This document shows, in pieces, positions 32,503 through 41,268 of a stretch of DNA of 64,000 nt. The translations under genes and the position numbers were made by a program. Positions within the stretch are counted from its first letter, which is position 1. The number at the start of each line of letters is the position of its first letter. Source of the stretch: CAG-390 sp964522215 (lineage in GTDB: Bacteria > Bacillota > Clostridia > Oscillospirales > CAG-272); NCBI GenBank assembly GCA_964522215.1, contig CAZFVR010000005.1, forward strand, positions 1 through 64,000. The letters are read 5' to 3'. The notes under the pieces were generated by a model. The model ran no database searches. It was not told the origin of the DNA and saw nothing but the letters and a program-made list of their open reading frames with translations.

Positions 32503-35500
32503 TTAATAGATCGAGGTTCCGGTGGTTGCGGGGTAGGATGACTGGTAGGACTTAAGCGCCTTAGCACATTCCTCTGTCATCTTTGCGATGCTGCCAAACA
32601 GCTCGGCATTTGCATCACCAAGTGCTGCGCCCGCCGCACGGAGTGCATCGATGTACTCATCCTCGCAGTAGGTGCTGTAGGTGGGTACGTCCTCCATTGC
32701 TTTGCGCAGTGCGGAGATCTGTGCGGAGTACGCTGCGGCCGAGCCTGCATCCTCAAGCTCATCCAGTGCCTCAACTATCTGATCGTGACGCAGGCTTGCC
32801 AGCGTCTGGCCGATCTCAAGTGTGGGCAGACCGAACTCCGCTCTCTTACGTGTGATCTCTTTGTTTATCGTTGTGATGTATCTGAGCATCTCGGTAACGG
32901 CATCTGCGTTATCGTTGTAAACAGAGAGGAATGCAAACTTGGTGTAACGACCTATGATGTATGCGCCGGGATAGTTGGGGATGGATGCGAGGTTGGTGAA
33001 CTGTGCGTTCAGGTTCTCGTATTCCTCACGTGTCCAGGGCAGGGAGTCAAGTGCCTGTACGTTTGCGGTAGCGTACTTTGCAGAGTCACCCATGATAGCG
33101 ACCATCTCGTTGGAGTAGTCGATCTGGCACTGTGCGCCGGTATGCCACTTCATAAATTCCCATGCATCCTTTTTGGTCTGCTCATCAGCGCCGGTGATCA
33201 TTACGATCGCGTTGACGGAGGAAACGGATACATTGTTGATGGTGCCGTCATCCTGCTCAAAGCCGGGCAGCGGCAGGAACTGCCACTTACCGCGCAGCTC
33301 GGTAGCAAATACCACCAGCTGGTTGTAGGTGGAGTTGTAGGAGGCAATGCCTATAGGCATCTCGCCGGTACGGAAACGGTTTGCAAAATCGTACTTGTAG
33401 GGGAACGAGTACATTTTAAAGAGGTTGCACATCTGCTCAAAGGAGTCAAGTGCCAGGTTGGAGTCAAGATTTATTCTCATACCCTCATCAGCAAAGAGCG
33501 TACCGCCCATCTGATAAAGGAAGATCTTGTAGTCATTGCTCATAGCAATGGTCATGTTGTTCTGCTGCAGCTTGATAACGGCGGCAAGCACATCCTCCCA
33601 GGTCTTGGGGATCTCGATGTTGAGCTCTGCCAGGATGTCTGTACGCAGGAACATCATGGGGAAGTTCTGCTCCTCGGGCAGACCGTAGCAGTGAGTTACG
33701 CCATCGGCATCGGCAAGCTCCAAAACGAACATTGCCGCCTCGGTGAACTGCTGGTTGGGATCGCCGGGAGTGGTGTTGGTGACCTCATCAAAGCCTTCCA
33801 TCATGCTTACATCCTCAAGCGCGCCGCGGATAGCGTAGTTGATAACGCTGTCGTCGCCAAGACCGATATAAACGTTCGGTCCCATGCCCGCAAGGATGGA
33901 GGGGAGGAGGGTTCCGCCCGCAACCAGCTTAAGGTTTACCTGAATGCCGGTCCGGGGGGTGAAGTCGTTGTTTATAAGGTTACGGATGACCTGTGACTGG
34001 TCACGTCCCTTTGCAAGCCATACCTCAACGGCATCATCGGTCTCGATGGTGTCGGCGCCCATGCGGTTGTAGTTACGCAAGAAGCTCTGGATAAAGCTTG
34101 AAAACTCGTGTGCAAAGGACTGGAAGAAGTTTGCCTTGGCCTTGGGTCTTGCGGCCTCGGTGCTTTGGATACATACAACATCAAGCTTCAGCGGCTGAGT
34201 TTTTGCATCGTTGAGCCATGTACCGAGCGAACCGATACGGCTCTTAAGCTCGGAGAGGTTTCTTGCTATCTCGTCCTCGGGGTCGGAGCCCATACGTTCA
34301 AGCAGCCATGCGGTACGCTCAAGCGTTGCAACGTTTGAGCTCTTGATGCCTGCAAGGCTCGTCAGCTCCTCGGCCACCGCGTAAAGACTGCGGGATTCAA
34401 GGATGATGTGAGCGACCGTCTCGGGCATGATCTCAAGGAAGTTGTAGTCACGGTCGGCGTCGGGCGTCGCACCGGTAAGCTTCATTATAGAAAGATATGC
34501 CTCGTTGATAACGTCAAGCGACTCGTTAACACGGCGGACGATATCGCCCATCGTGCCAAGGGATGCCTCAAGCTCGATGACATACTCAACACCGGACTTG
34601 AAGTAAAGCTCAACATCGGTGTACTGCATCACCTGGTTGCCCTTGGAATCTGTACCGTAGGTACCAAAGCGAAGAGCCTCGGTCTGCCAATCGGTGCTGT
34701 AGTTAAATCTCAGCTCGTTGGCCTCACGGAAGGGCACGCCGTTGTAGTAGCCCTTTTCGCCCTCGGCAACGCCCTCACCGCTGTATACCGAAAGTATACG
34801 GGAGGAATACATACCGTCGTTGATGTTCTGCATGAAGCGGGTGATGATGGAATACATACCCGAATCATTTACGGTAAATTTGTATCTCACCCACTGACCG
34901 GAGGTCTGCCACTTATCGCCGCCTATGGTGTTGAGAAGTGTGCGGGAGGTATCGGCAGGGCTGGTAACAGCCGAGGCACGATCCTCGATGGGGTAGATGG
35001 TGGCCGTGGAGGTCTGATAGGGGACCTCAGCCTCAAGCTTTATCGTGTCGGTGCCGCGGTGCTCGCCCTCATACTGCTTCAAGTATTCGGCGTAGCTCGG
35101 CAGCTCCTCTACCGGGTAAAGAGTGATGCTCTTTATGGCCATGGGCTCGTTTACGGCCTCAAGCGTGATGGTGTTCTCGCCCTCGTTAAAGAGGAACTCA
35201 AACGGCTCGGTGTAAAAGCCGTCAACGTCACGCAGGGAGTAGGTGCGCCACTCGGGAGTCTGGGTGACCTCGTTGCGCAGCTCATTTCCGTCAACGTCCT
35301 GCTTAAAGGGACGGATCTCGCCGCGTGAGAGCTGATCGAATGTTGCACCGCCCACTATCGCCTCCTGGTAGACCGTGCTCCATACCTTTGTAAAGGTTAT
35401 GTAGTAGGCCTCGGCGAAGGGTACCTTTCCGTTAATAAGGAAGGTACGCTGGATAGAGGTGGACTTACCCTCGACGGGATAGTAGTCGATGGATATGCCG

Positions 35501-35862
35501 TATTTTGCCGTTTTGGGAACGTTAACGGTAAACGTGACCGATCCCTTATCCGGCGTGTAAAGTGCCGTGATGCCGTCATAGGTCTCGCTCTTTACCGCGG
35601 CATCGGTGGCAGTCTTGTCATAGTCAAGTCCAGAGATGACTATTTCGCGCTCGCCACGCGGATACTTACCCTCGTCAGAGTACTTTTGACTGTACTCATC
35701 GTAGGTTGATGCGTTCAGCAGCCGCTTAACGTCGTCAAGCGTTTTGTCTGTGACGGACGATTGCACGTCGCTCGCCGATACGGCGGTGACGAAGCTGCCA
35801 AGAACGAAGATGATAGACAGCAGCATTGCGGTCAGCTTTGTGAATTTCGTTCTTTTGTTCAT
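32503..35862 (-). CDS. Oversized solute-binding protein with N-terminal carbohydrate-binding-like modules
   Basis: The start at 35862 is chosen because the signal peptide begins there (MNKRTKFTKLTAMLLSI); a TTG six bases upstream is better spaced from AGGAGGG and may be used instead. A longer frame runs into the leader and is not credible. The protein is 1119 aa. Residues up to about 560 look like beta-sandwich, carbohydrate-binding-like modules. From about 600 to 1010 it matches family 1 extracellular solute-binding proteins: RTGIQVNLKLVAGGTLLPSI, then YGLPEEQNFPMMFLRTDIL and DAWEFMKWHTGAQCQIDYS. There is no lipobox Cys, so it is probably not a lipoprotein. A usual binding protein has 420-550 residues. 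Confidence 0.85.
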   Translation of the reverse strand: MNKRTKFTKLTAMLLSIIFVLGSFVTAVSASDVQSSVTDKTLDDVKRLLNASTYDEYSQKYSDEGKYPRGEREIVISGLDYDKTATDAAVKSETYDGITALYTPDKGSVTFTVNVPKTAKYGISIDYYPVEGKSTSIQRTFLINGKVPFAEAYYITFTKVWSTVYQEAIVGGATFDQLSRGEIRPFKQDVDGNELRNEVTQTPEWRTYSLRDVDGFYTEPFEFLFNEGENTITLEAVNEPMAIKSITLYPVEELPSYAEYLKQYEGEHRGTDTIKLEAEVPYQTSTATIYPIEDRASAVTSPADTSRTLLNTIGGDKWQTSGQWVRYKFTVNDSGMYSIITRFMQNINDGMYSSRILSVYSGEGVAEGEKGYYNGVPFREANELRFNYSTDWQTEALRFGTYGTDSKGNQVMQYTDVELYFKSGVEYVIELEASLGTMGDIVRRVNESLDVINEAYLSIMKLTGATPDADRDYNFLEIMPETVAHIILESRSLYAVAEELTSLAGIKSSNVATLERTAWLLERMGSDPEDEIARNLSELKSRIGSLGTWLNDAKTQPLKLDVVCIQSTEAARPKAKANFFQSFAHEFSSFIQSFLRNYNRMGADTIETDDAVEVWLAKGRDQSQVIRNLINNDFTPRTGIQVNLKLVAGGTLLPSILAGMGPNVYIGLGDDSVINYAIRGALEDVSMMEGFDEVTNTTPGDPNQQFTEAAMFVLELADADGVTHCYGLPEEQNFPMMFLRTDILAELNIEIPKTWEDVLAAVIKLQQNNMTIAMSNDYKIFLYQMGGTLFADEGMRINLDSNLALDSFEQMCNLFKMYSFPYKYDFANRFRTGEMPIGIASYNSTYNQLVVFATELRGKWQFLPLPGFEQDDGTINNVSVSSVNAIVMITGADEQTKKDAWEFMKWHTGAQCQIDYSNEMVAIMGDSAKYATANVQALDSLPWTREEYENLNAQFTNLASIPNYPGAYIIGRYTKFAFLSVYNDNADAVTEMLRYITTINKEITRKRAEFGLPTLEIGQTLASLRHDQIVEALDELEDAGSAAAYSAQISALRKAMEDVPTYSTYCEDEYIDALRAAGAALGDANAELFGSIAKMTEECAKALKSYQSSYPATTGTSIY

Positions 35863-36688
35863 CTTCAATGTTTTCCCTCCTGATTGGTATTTCCCGCGCC
35901 GGGGGAACCGAACACGGGTGGATTTTTCCGCGATGTTTGCCATCAGCCGTAATGCCGACGACGGATTGGGACCTTTGCGGCGGCAGCGGACAGCGGTTCT
36001 CCCCGTAGTCCGACAGCCGCATGGCTTGCGTCTTTGGTGCGTCATCTTCAGATTTAAACTTAAACGGAGCTCGGCGTGCAGCGCAAGCGGCGCCCTTATG
36101 CTTTTGCCGAAAAAGAGCAAGCGCAAAAGCAAAATGAGCATAGATCCGCTCGGCCGCCGACCGCAGCGACCGCAAAAGTCTCAAACCGCAGGCAGTGGTA
36201 GCCAAGGCTCGCGCCGCATTCCAAAAATTCATGTCAGCCGCGCCACCAAAACAAATGGTGGGGCAGAACTGTCTGATCTCGGAGTCGGCACGGCTGCATG
36301 GCATCCGCACCCCGGCCGTGGCATGCCTCAGCCCTCGCGGAAGCGCGTTGAGGCATGACCGTGTCCGCCGCAGACTTTTTGGATCATCGACCGTCCCAAA
36401 CGCCGAGATCGCATCATGGTTTTGCGCAAACTCGGTCATTTGGCGATTTTTTTGATCAAAATTGCCCGCCGGCGATACCGGCATATATATCCGGGACAAC
36501 ACAAGGCACCTCCGCGCCCTCCCGCCGTGTACAGGATAGCGCAGGTATGCCGCCGCCACCGTCGACCGTGCGGCCGTCGGGGCGCCAAGCTGATACCGTG
36601 TGGGTGCACAAGGGACGGTGAAAGCCGACGGGGCTGCCCCCGCCGAGTGCTTTCGAGTCACATGATGCACATGTTGCCCAAATTTACA
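35863..36688 (-). other. Long 5' leader of the transport operon (no gene seen)
   Basis: About 820 nt separate the likely transcription start from the first gene. I see no credible coding region in it. One clear stem is CATGCCTCA (36322-36330) with TGAGGCATG (36349-36357). It matches no riboswitch class I can recognise by eye. Confidence 0.55.
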
Positions 36689-36693
36689 GAGTT

Positions 36694-36722
36694 ATGATAC
36701 CATAACCGAGGCAAACTGTCAA
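36694..36722 (-). promoter_or_regulatory. Strong sigma-A promoter of the transport operon
   Basis: On the minus strand TTGACA (36717-36722) and TATCAT (36694-36699) are separated by 17 bp. Upstream of the -35 is an AT-only tract, TTTAAATTTAAATTTAATG, that resembles an UP element. Confidence 0.85.
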
Positions 36723-36859
36723 TGCATTAAATTTAAATTTAAAAGGACTCACGGAAAAAACAGCATTTTTGTTTGCAAGTCCGCCTCTCGCGGTCAAATG
36801 ACCGCAATTCACAAAACTCGTCACATTTTCTACACCTAAACCGAGAATATTACACAGCA

Positions 36860-36978
36860 GTAATTTAAAATTACTTTTAGCGGTGCTTTGCGGGGCGAAA
36901 AATCGCATATATCGGCGTTTTTGCGTAGCGAAAGGTGTTTTTTATGTGTTTTTTGCGCAAAGAGTAATTTTAAATTAC
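36860..36978. repeat. Pair of AT-rich near-palindromes 104 bp apart
   Basis: GTAATTTAAAATTAC (36860-36874) and GTAATTTTAAATTAC (36964-36978) are exact reverse complements of each other, and each is itself almost palindromic. They lie in the non-coding stretch 36743-37372, where I see no gene. They could be binding sites for a dimeric regulator. Confidence 0.6.
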
Positions 36979-37372
36979 CCATATCGGCGAAAATAATTGC
37001 ATACGCAACAAAACTATTATCGCCCCAACAGCCTGAAACTGCCACATCTGACCGTAAAAAAAGATCCCGATGTGCAATTTGCACAAATTTTTCGACAGCC
37101 TGATCTTTTGCCAAAAAACGCCTCCCTTGCTCAACGCTTTTTTGGTATCTGTCGCCTTGCGCTATCATTTTATGTAAAATCTGTTTTATAGCGGTTTTGT
37201 GCGCTTTCGGGACCCGCAAGTGGCTGAAATACCGCCGAAAAGCAGCCGCTCTCCCTCCCCTGCCCCGCCTGCGGGAGGCCTCCGCATCTGCGTTTTTGTG
37301 ACGCTGCGGCGCGGATCTGAGGGTGGATAGAATAAAAAAATCAAAAAAGATAAAAAAGTTTTAAAATAGGGG

Positions 37373-37401
37373 TTGACAAAAGGTGATATCTGTAGTATAA
37401 T
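37373..37401 (+). promoter_or_regulatory. Sigma-A promoter of tRNA-Leu
   Basis: TTGACA (37373-37378), a 17-bp spacer and TATAAT (37396-37401) form a perfect consensus promoter 28 bp before the tRNA. Confidence 0.93.
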
Positions 37402-37429
37402 ATCTGTGTTGCCCGAATACGGGCGGCAT

Positions 37430-37514
<85 letters not shown>

Positions 37515-37515
37515 A

Positions 37516-37549
37516 AAAGAAAAGTCGCGTAAGCGGCTTTTCTTTTTTT
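37516..37549 (+). terminator. Terminator of tRNA-Leu
   Basis: The arms AAAGAAAAGTCGC and GCGGCTTTTCTTT surround GTAA and run into a T-run. Confidence 0.85.
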
Positions 37550-37704
37550 GTTTTTCACTTTTCTCTCTTCCCCCTGCGGATCTTCTTCCCATAGCGCGAC
37601 ACTGTCACCCGGGTGAGCTGCGATGCCAAAGCCGAGCAGTAATAATATAGACCGCGCCCCTGCCGAGCTTGCGATCGACAGGGGCGTGTATTTATTTTGG
37701 ATGC

Positions 37705-38670
37705 TCAAAGCTCCCAGCCCGCAAGCCAGTTGCTGAATTCAAGATACAGCTCGTCCATGGCGGCGACAAACGCCTCACCCTCGTTGAGCGTGTAGACAAA
37801 GTCATCGGTATCAAACTGATCTACGTGCTTATATTCGGCGGTATACTCGCCGTTTTGAAGAGCCGCAAGCGCACGCTCGGCCAGCACCCGTGCTTTTTCA
37901 ACATTGGCGCAAAGCTCCTCAAATGCCTCGGCATCGACCCGTCTTATATCGCTGATGATGCTGTCAAAATATCCGTCGGCATAGCCGTAATTGAACTGAG
38001 AGCCGTCCACGGTAATGCTGTTTTTGGCATCATCGGCATACAAAAAGTACCCGGGGTGCTCGTTGCCATCCTGATCTGTCCAGCTGCTGACATAATAAGT
38101 CGGCCATGCACACAGGAAGTTTACATAGTCATACATGGCGTAGATCTGCGATATAACATCGGTAGAGCTAAGCTTTTGCCAAAGTGCCAGCTCGGCGGAG
38201 ATCTCGTCATCGCGCAGCACGTGATACTCGGCATCGACTATCTTAAAGTTGAACTCATAGCCGTAAAGATCGGTAAACGGCTTCTCCGGATCGTCAGCCA
38301 CCTCAAGGGTGCCGACTACCGCCACCGCCTGCTCAACATAGTCAAATTTTTGCCCCTTTTTGGGGTAGACCTCCATGGTGTTTGAAAGCTCGCTCGTGTT
38401 GGGCTTACAAAACGGGCAGGACTGGTAGGGCATATTCATCAGGAATATAAACGAGCCGTCGGCGGGTGAGCTGGTGGCCAGGTAACCGTTGATGGTGACG
38501 GTCTTACCGTCAAGCTCTTTAAGATAGGAATATTCAAGCGCCGATCTAAAGCTGAGCTTTGTGGGGGCGGCATCACTATCACAGGCTGCAAGCAGGGGCA
38601 GGAGCAGGAGAGCTGACACCGCAAAGCAGAGCGCACGGCGGATCATAGCAACTGTTTTTTTGTTTTTCAT
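37705..38670 (-). CDS. Lipoprotein with CPFC motif, part of a MacB-like ABC operon
   Basis: This 321-aa protein has a lipoprotein signal peptide ending LLAAC at about residue 30. The first domain reads DGKTVTINGYLA, then FIFLMNMPYQSCPFCKPNTS, and VAVVGTLEVADDP. This is reminiscent of the DUF3299-type fold found beside zinc-responsive MacB-like ABC genes in Pseudomonas and Vibrio; that link is from general knowledge and is tentative. The CPFC pair could bind metal or act in redox. The second half is helical. It is the last gene of the ABC operon. Confidence 0.6.
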   Translation of the reverse strand: MKNKKTVAMIRRALCFAVSALLLLPLLAACDSDAAPTKLSFRSALEYSYLKELDGKTVTINGYLATSSPADGSFIFLMNMPYQSCPFCKPNTSELSNTMEVYPKKGQKFDYVEQAVAVVGTLEVADDPEKPFTDLYGYEFNFKIVDAEYHVLRDDEISAELALWQKLSSTDVISQIYAMYDYVNFLCAWPTYYVSSWTDQDGNEHPGYFLYADDAKNSITVDGSQFNYGYADGYFDSIISDIRRVDAEAFEELCANVEKARVLAERALAALQNGEYTAEYKHVDQFDTDDFVYTLNEGEAFVAAMDELYLEFSNWLAGWEL

Positions 38671-38751
38671 GGAGATCGACCTCTTTCAAGCTAAGACCTT
38701 TTTTTATTGTGTATATATTATATATTTAAATAGGAAGATAACCGCGCGGCA

Positions 38752-39951
38752 TCAATCGCCCACGCCGTCGCGGCGGGACATTACCATGGTACACACAACG
38801 GTGGGCAGAACGCTGATCAAAAATACTGCGACCAGGATAACTATCTCAAGCGGGTACACGCGGGCCGCGTTCAGCACGACGCCCATTGTGGCAACATAAT
38901 CCTTCATAAACACCATGCAAAGGCGGGAGATGGCAAACGCCAGCAGGACAGATACACCGCCGATAAGGCTGTTTTGAATAACATACAGCAGATTTATCTT
39001 TTTCATGCCGATGCCTATCAGCCGCATAAGGGCTATCTCCTTGGCGGAGTTGTACATATTAAGCAGGGTGATGATCGATATGACCATTATATTCATAACA
39101 AGGATTATACCGCAAAGCACAAAAACTATATATTTTGTGTTGTTGGTCTCGTCCAGCACTCCGCGCACCGTTGCCATAGGCTCGATGGCTGTCAGCGTAT
39201 ATGTACCCTCGCGGTCAGTGGTGACCCGGCCGTCATATTCGTTTACAAGCTGCATGGCATAGCCGGGGTTTTTGGTCTTTACAAGTATCGCGCAAACAGT
39301 CCCCGCCTCAGCATGGTCGTGCTCCTCTTCGCCCTCATCCTCACCCTCGGCCTCGTGATCGTGGACGGCCCAGATCGTGCGCAGCTGGGTAAATACTACG
39401 TTATCGTAAACGGTGTGGCTCTCCTCAAGAATACCTACGACAGTGAGCGCTTGGTGATGCTCGTCCCCCACCGAGTGGCTGGTGTGGATCTCGTCTCCCA
39501 CCTCAACACCCTGGAGCTTTGCAACAGATGAACCCAGCACCACCTCAAGCGTTGCGGAGTCATCAAACATGCGCCCCCGGGCCACCTCGCGGCTGTCAAG
39601 GAACGCCGCCGATGTGCCCACCACCGAGTGGCCGTTATAGCTATCCGCCATTGCAAAGGGGATCACCGAATTTACGCGGCTGTCACGCTGAAGCTCCTCC
39701 ACCACGGTATAGGGAATGGTGCCGAGCGGTGAATCGGTAAAATACATGGTGTTCATGGCAAGCTGGGTCTTACTGCCGGACGGACCGATAATGGCGGAAT
39801 AATAGCCCGCAGTACCGGTGATACCGTCGCTCACCTGCTCGGCAGTGTTAAAGGCCAGCACGCCGACACCCGCCGAGATGACTATGGATAAAAGCACAAG
39901 CATCACCTGCACCTTTTTTATCATCATATTTTTAATTGCAAATTTAAACAT
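38752..39951 (-). CDS. FtsX/MacB-type ABC permease with His-rich loop
   Basis: This 399-aa protein has an N-terminal membrane helix, a large extracytoplasmic MacB-PCD domain and three C-terminal helices with the FtsX pattern (AKEIALMRLIGIGMKKINLL). Within the outer domain, at about residues 197-220, is a loop rich in His, Asp and Glu: HDHEAEGEDEGEEEHDHAE. Such loops bind divalent metals, often zinc. Two-component MacB/LolCDE-type transporters act by mechanotransmission rather than ordinary transport. It lies 15 nt after the ATPase gene and 81 bp before the lipoprotein gene. Confidence 0.82.
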   Translation of the reverse strand: MFKFAIKNMMIKKVQVMLVLLSIVISAGVGVLAFNTAEQVSDGITGTAGYYSAIIGPSGSKTQLAMNTMYFTDSPLGTIPYTVVEELQRDSRVNSVIPFAMADSYNGHSVVGTSAAFLDSREVARGRMFDDSATLEVVLGSSVAKLQGVEVGDEIHTSHSVGDEHHQALTVVGILEESHTVYDNVVFTQLRTIWAVHDHEAEGEDEGEEEHDHAEAGTVCAILVKTKNPGYAMQLVNEYDGRVTTDREGTYTLTAIEPMATVRGVLDETNNTKYIVFVLCGIILVMNIMVISIITLLNMYNSAKEIALMRLIGIGMKKINLLYVIQNSLIGGVSVLLAFAISRLCMVFMKDYVATMGVVLNAARVYPLEIVILVAVFLISVLPTVVCTMVMSRRDGVGD

Positions 39952-39966
39952 TACACTCGCCTCCCA

Positions 39967-40608
39967 TCAAACATCACGCACATTGCCTGTCATTTCGTTC
40001 ATATCGATAACATGATCAAAATATCCCGCAAGTCGCTCGTCATGCGTAACGGCAATAAGCGTTTTGCCGCGCGAGATCTCGCACAGCTCGCGCATTACAG
40101 CCTCGCCTATGGCAAAATTCAAATTGCCGGTCGGCTCGTCCGCCAAAATGATATCCGGCGTCTTTACCAGTGCGCGAACGATGGCCACGCGCTGTTTTTG
40201 TCCGCCTGAAAGCTGGCGCACCTTTTTTTGCCGCTGTTCGTAAATGCCCAGGCGTTGCATAAGCTCGCCGGCGCGGGAGGTATCCACCCCCTCAAGGCGG
40301 AGGATGTTGATGTTATCCAGCACAGTCATATCGGGGATGAGCTTAAAATCCTGAAAGATGTAGCCGATGTGCTCAATGCGAAAACGATCACGCTCGCTTT
40401 GCGGCAGTCGGCTCATCTCGCGGCCGTCAATGATCATCTCCCCGGCCTCGGGGCTGAGTATTCCCGCTATCATATTCAGCAGTGTGGACTTGCCGCAGCC
40501 GGATGCGCCAAGCAGCATATATGAGGCGCCATCCTCAAAAACCATATCATGATAGTCGATGGCAGTCTCGTTTTTGAATTTTTTGGTTACTCCTTTGATC
40601 TCTATCAT
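39967..40608 (-). CDS. ABC transporter ATPase (MacB/LolD type)
   Basis: This 213-aa ATPase has Walker A GASGCGKST (residues 34-42), signature LSGGQKQRVAI (about 133), Walker B IILADEPTGNLN (about 153) and switch His in AVTHDERL (about 188). EPTGNLN is typical of the LolD/MacB/FtsE group. It energises the His-rich permease encoded just downstream. The ribosome binding site is GGAAAGGT. Confidence 0.93.
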   Translation of the reverse strand: MIEIKGVTKKFKNETAIDYHDMVFEDGASYMLLGASGCGKSTLLNMIAGILSPEAGEMIIDGREMSRLPQSERDRFRIEHIGYIFQDFKLIPDMTVLDNINILRLEGVDTSRAGELMQRLGIYEQRQKKVRQLSGGQKQRVAIVRALVKTPDIILADEPTGNLNFAIGEAVMRELCEISRGKTLIAVTHDERLAGYFDHVIDMNEMTGNVRDV

Positions 40609-40670
40609 AGCAAATACCTTTCCAAAATAAACAAGATAGTATAAATAATTCCGCGATATTGAATGTAAAA

Positions 40671-40736
40671 AGCTCCGTTTGGGTACACCTTGGACGCAAA
40701 AAACAGCACGACAAAGCTACCCCGCAAAACGGAGCT
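40671..40736 (-). terminator. Long-loop hairpin behind the Cys-rich gene
   Basis: AGCTCCGTTT (40671-40680) pairs with AAACGGAGCT (40727-40736) across 46 nt. On the minus strand it is followed by TTTTTAC. It is probably the terminator of the 117-aa gene. Confidence 0.6.
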
Positions 40737-40747
40737 GTATTATTTTT

Positions 40748-41101
40748 TCAGTTTAACAGTTTGACCTTTAAGGTTATGGGCGAGCGTGCGGGCAGGCAGG
40801 CGACGATCTCGGCGGCGTGCGCCGATATGCGGCAGACCTGCAACAGGGTATAAAGGCATACCGCCGCAAAGGCCGCCGAGCGCATTATGTAGGAGGCAAC
40901 AGAGATCAGCAGACAAATACGGCAACCACCGCAGGTGCACGGACCCCCTATTGCGGTACAATCACACACGCAATCGTGATCGGCAAGGGCGGAGACCTCC
41001 ACGGATGCCGCAAACAAGGAAAGCAGGACCGCCACGGCAAATATGACCGCAAGTATACGGCGCGTGCGTGATGATGACATTGATCTCGCAACAGATATCA
41101 T
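40748..41101 (-). CDS. Small Cys-rich membrane protein of unknown function
   Basis: This 117-aa protein has a first hydrophobic helix (about 15-34). A short outer segment with eight Cys then follows (DHDCVCDCTAIGGPCTCGGC and two residues on), then a second hydrophobic stretch. The AAAGGAGG site 7 nt before the ATG shows that it is a real gene. I do not recognise the family. The cysteine cluster suggests metal binding or disulphides. It lies directly upstream of the ABC operon with a metal-binding loop, and its C-terminus (ACLPARSPITLKVKLLN) is basic. Confidence 0.65.
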   Translation of the reverse strand: MISVARSMSSSRTRRILAVIFAVAVLLSLFAASVEVSALADHDCVCDCTAIGGPCTCGGCRICLLISVASYIMRSAAFAAVCLYTLLQVCRISAHAAEIVACLPARSPITLKVKLLN

Positions 41102-41268
41102 TTGGCAGCCTCCTTTCAGCTTTCATCTTGATCGTATTGTACAGCCCTTTTGTGACAGGCGGGTGTTGATGACATGAAAAATTCCCGCCGCGGATGACGT
41201 ATATATTATACATCACGGCGGCGGGGTTGTCAAGTGGGACGGACGCGCAGCGTGTATACGAGCCGCCC

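Noticed and set aside
35863..36670. Frames of 200-311 codons upstream of the binding-protein gene on both strands
   Set aside because: They lack ribosome binding sites, have unnatural Arg/Ser/Pro-rich composition and lie within the transcribed leader.
36836..37219. Minus-strand 127-codon frame
   Set aside because: It spans the AT palindromes, has no ribosome binding site and shows no domain; I treat the region as non-coding.
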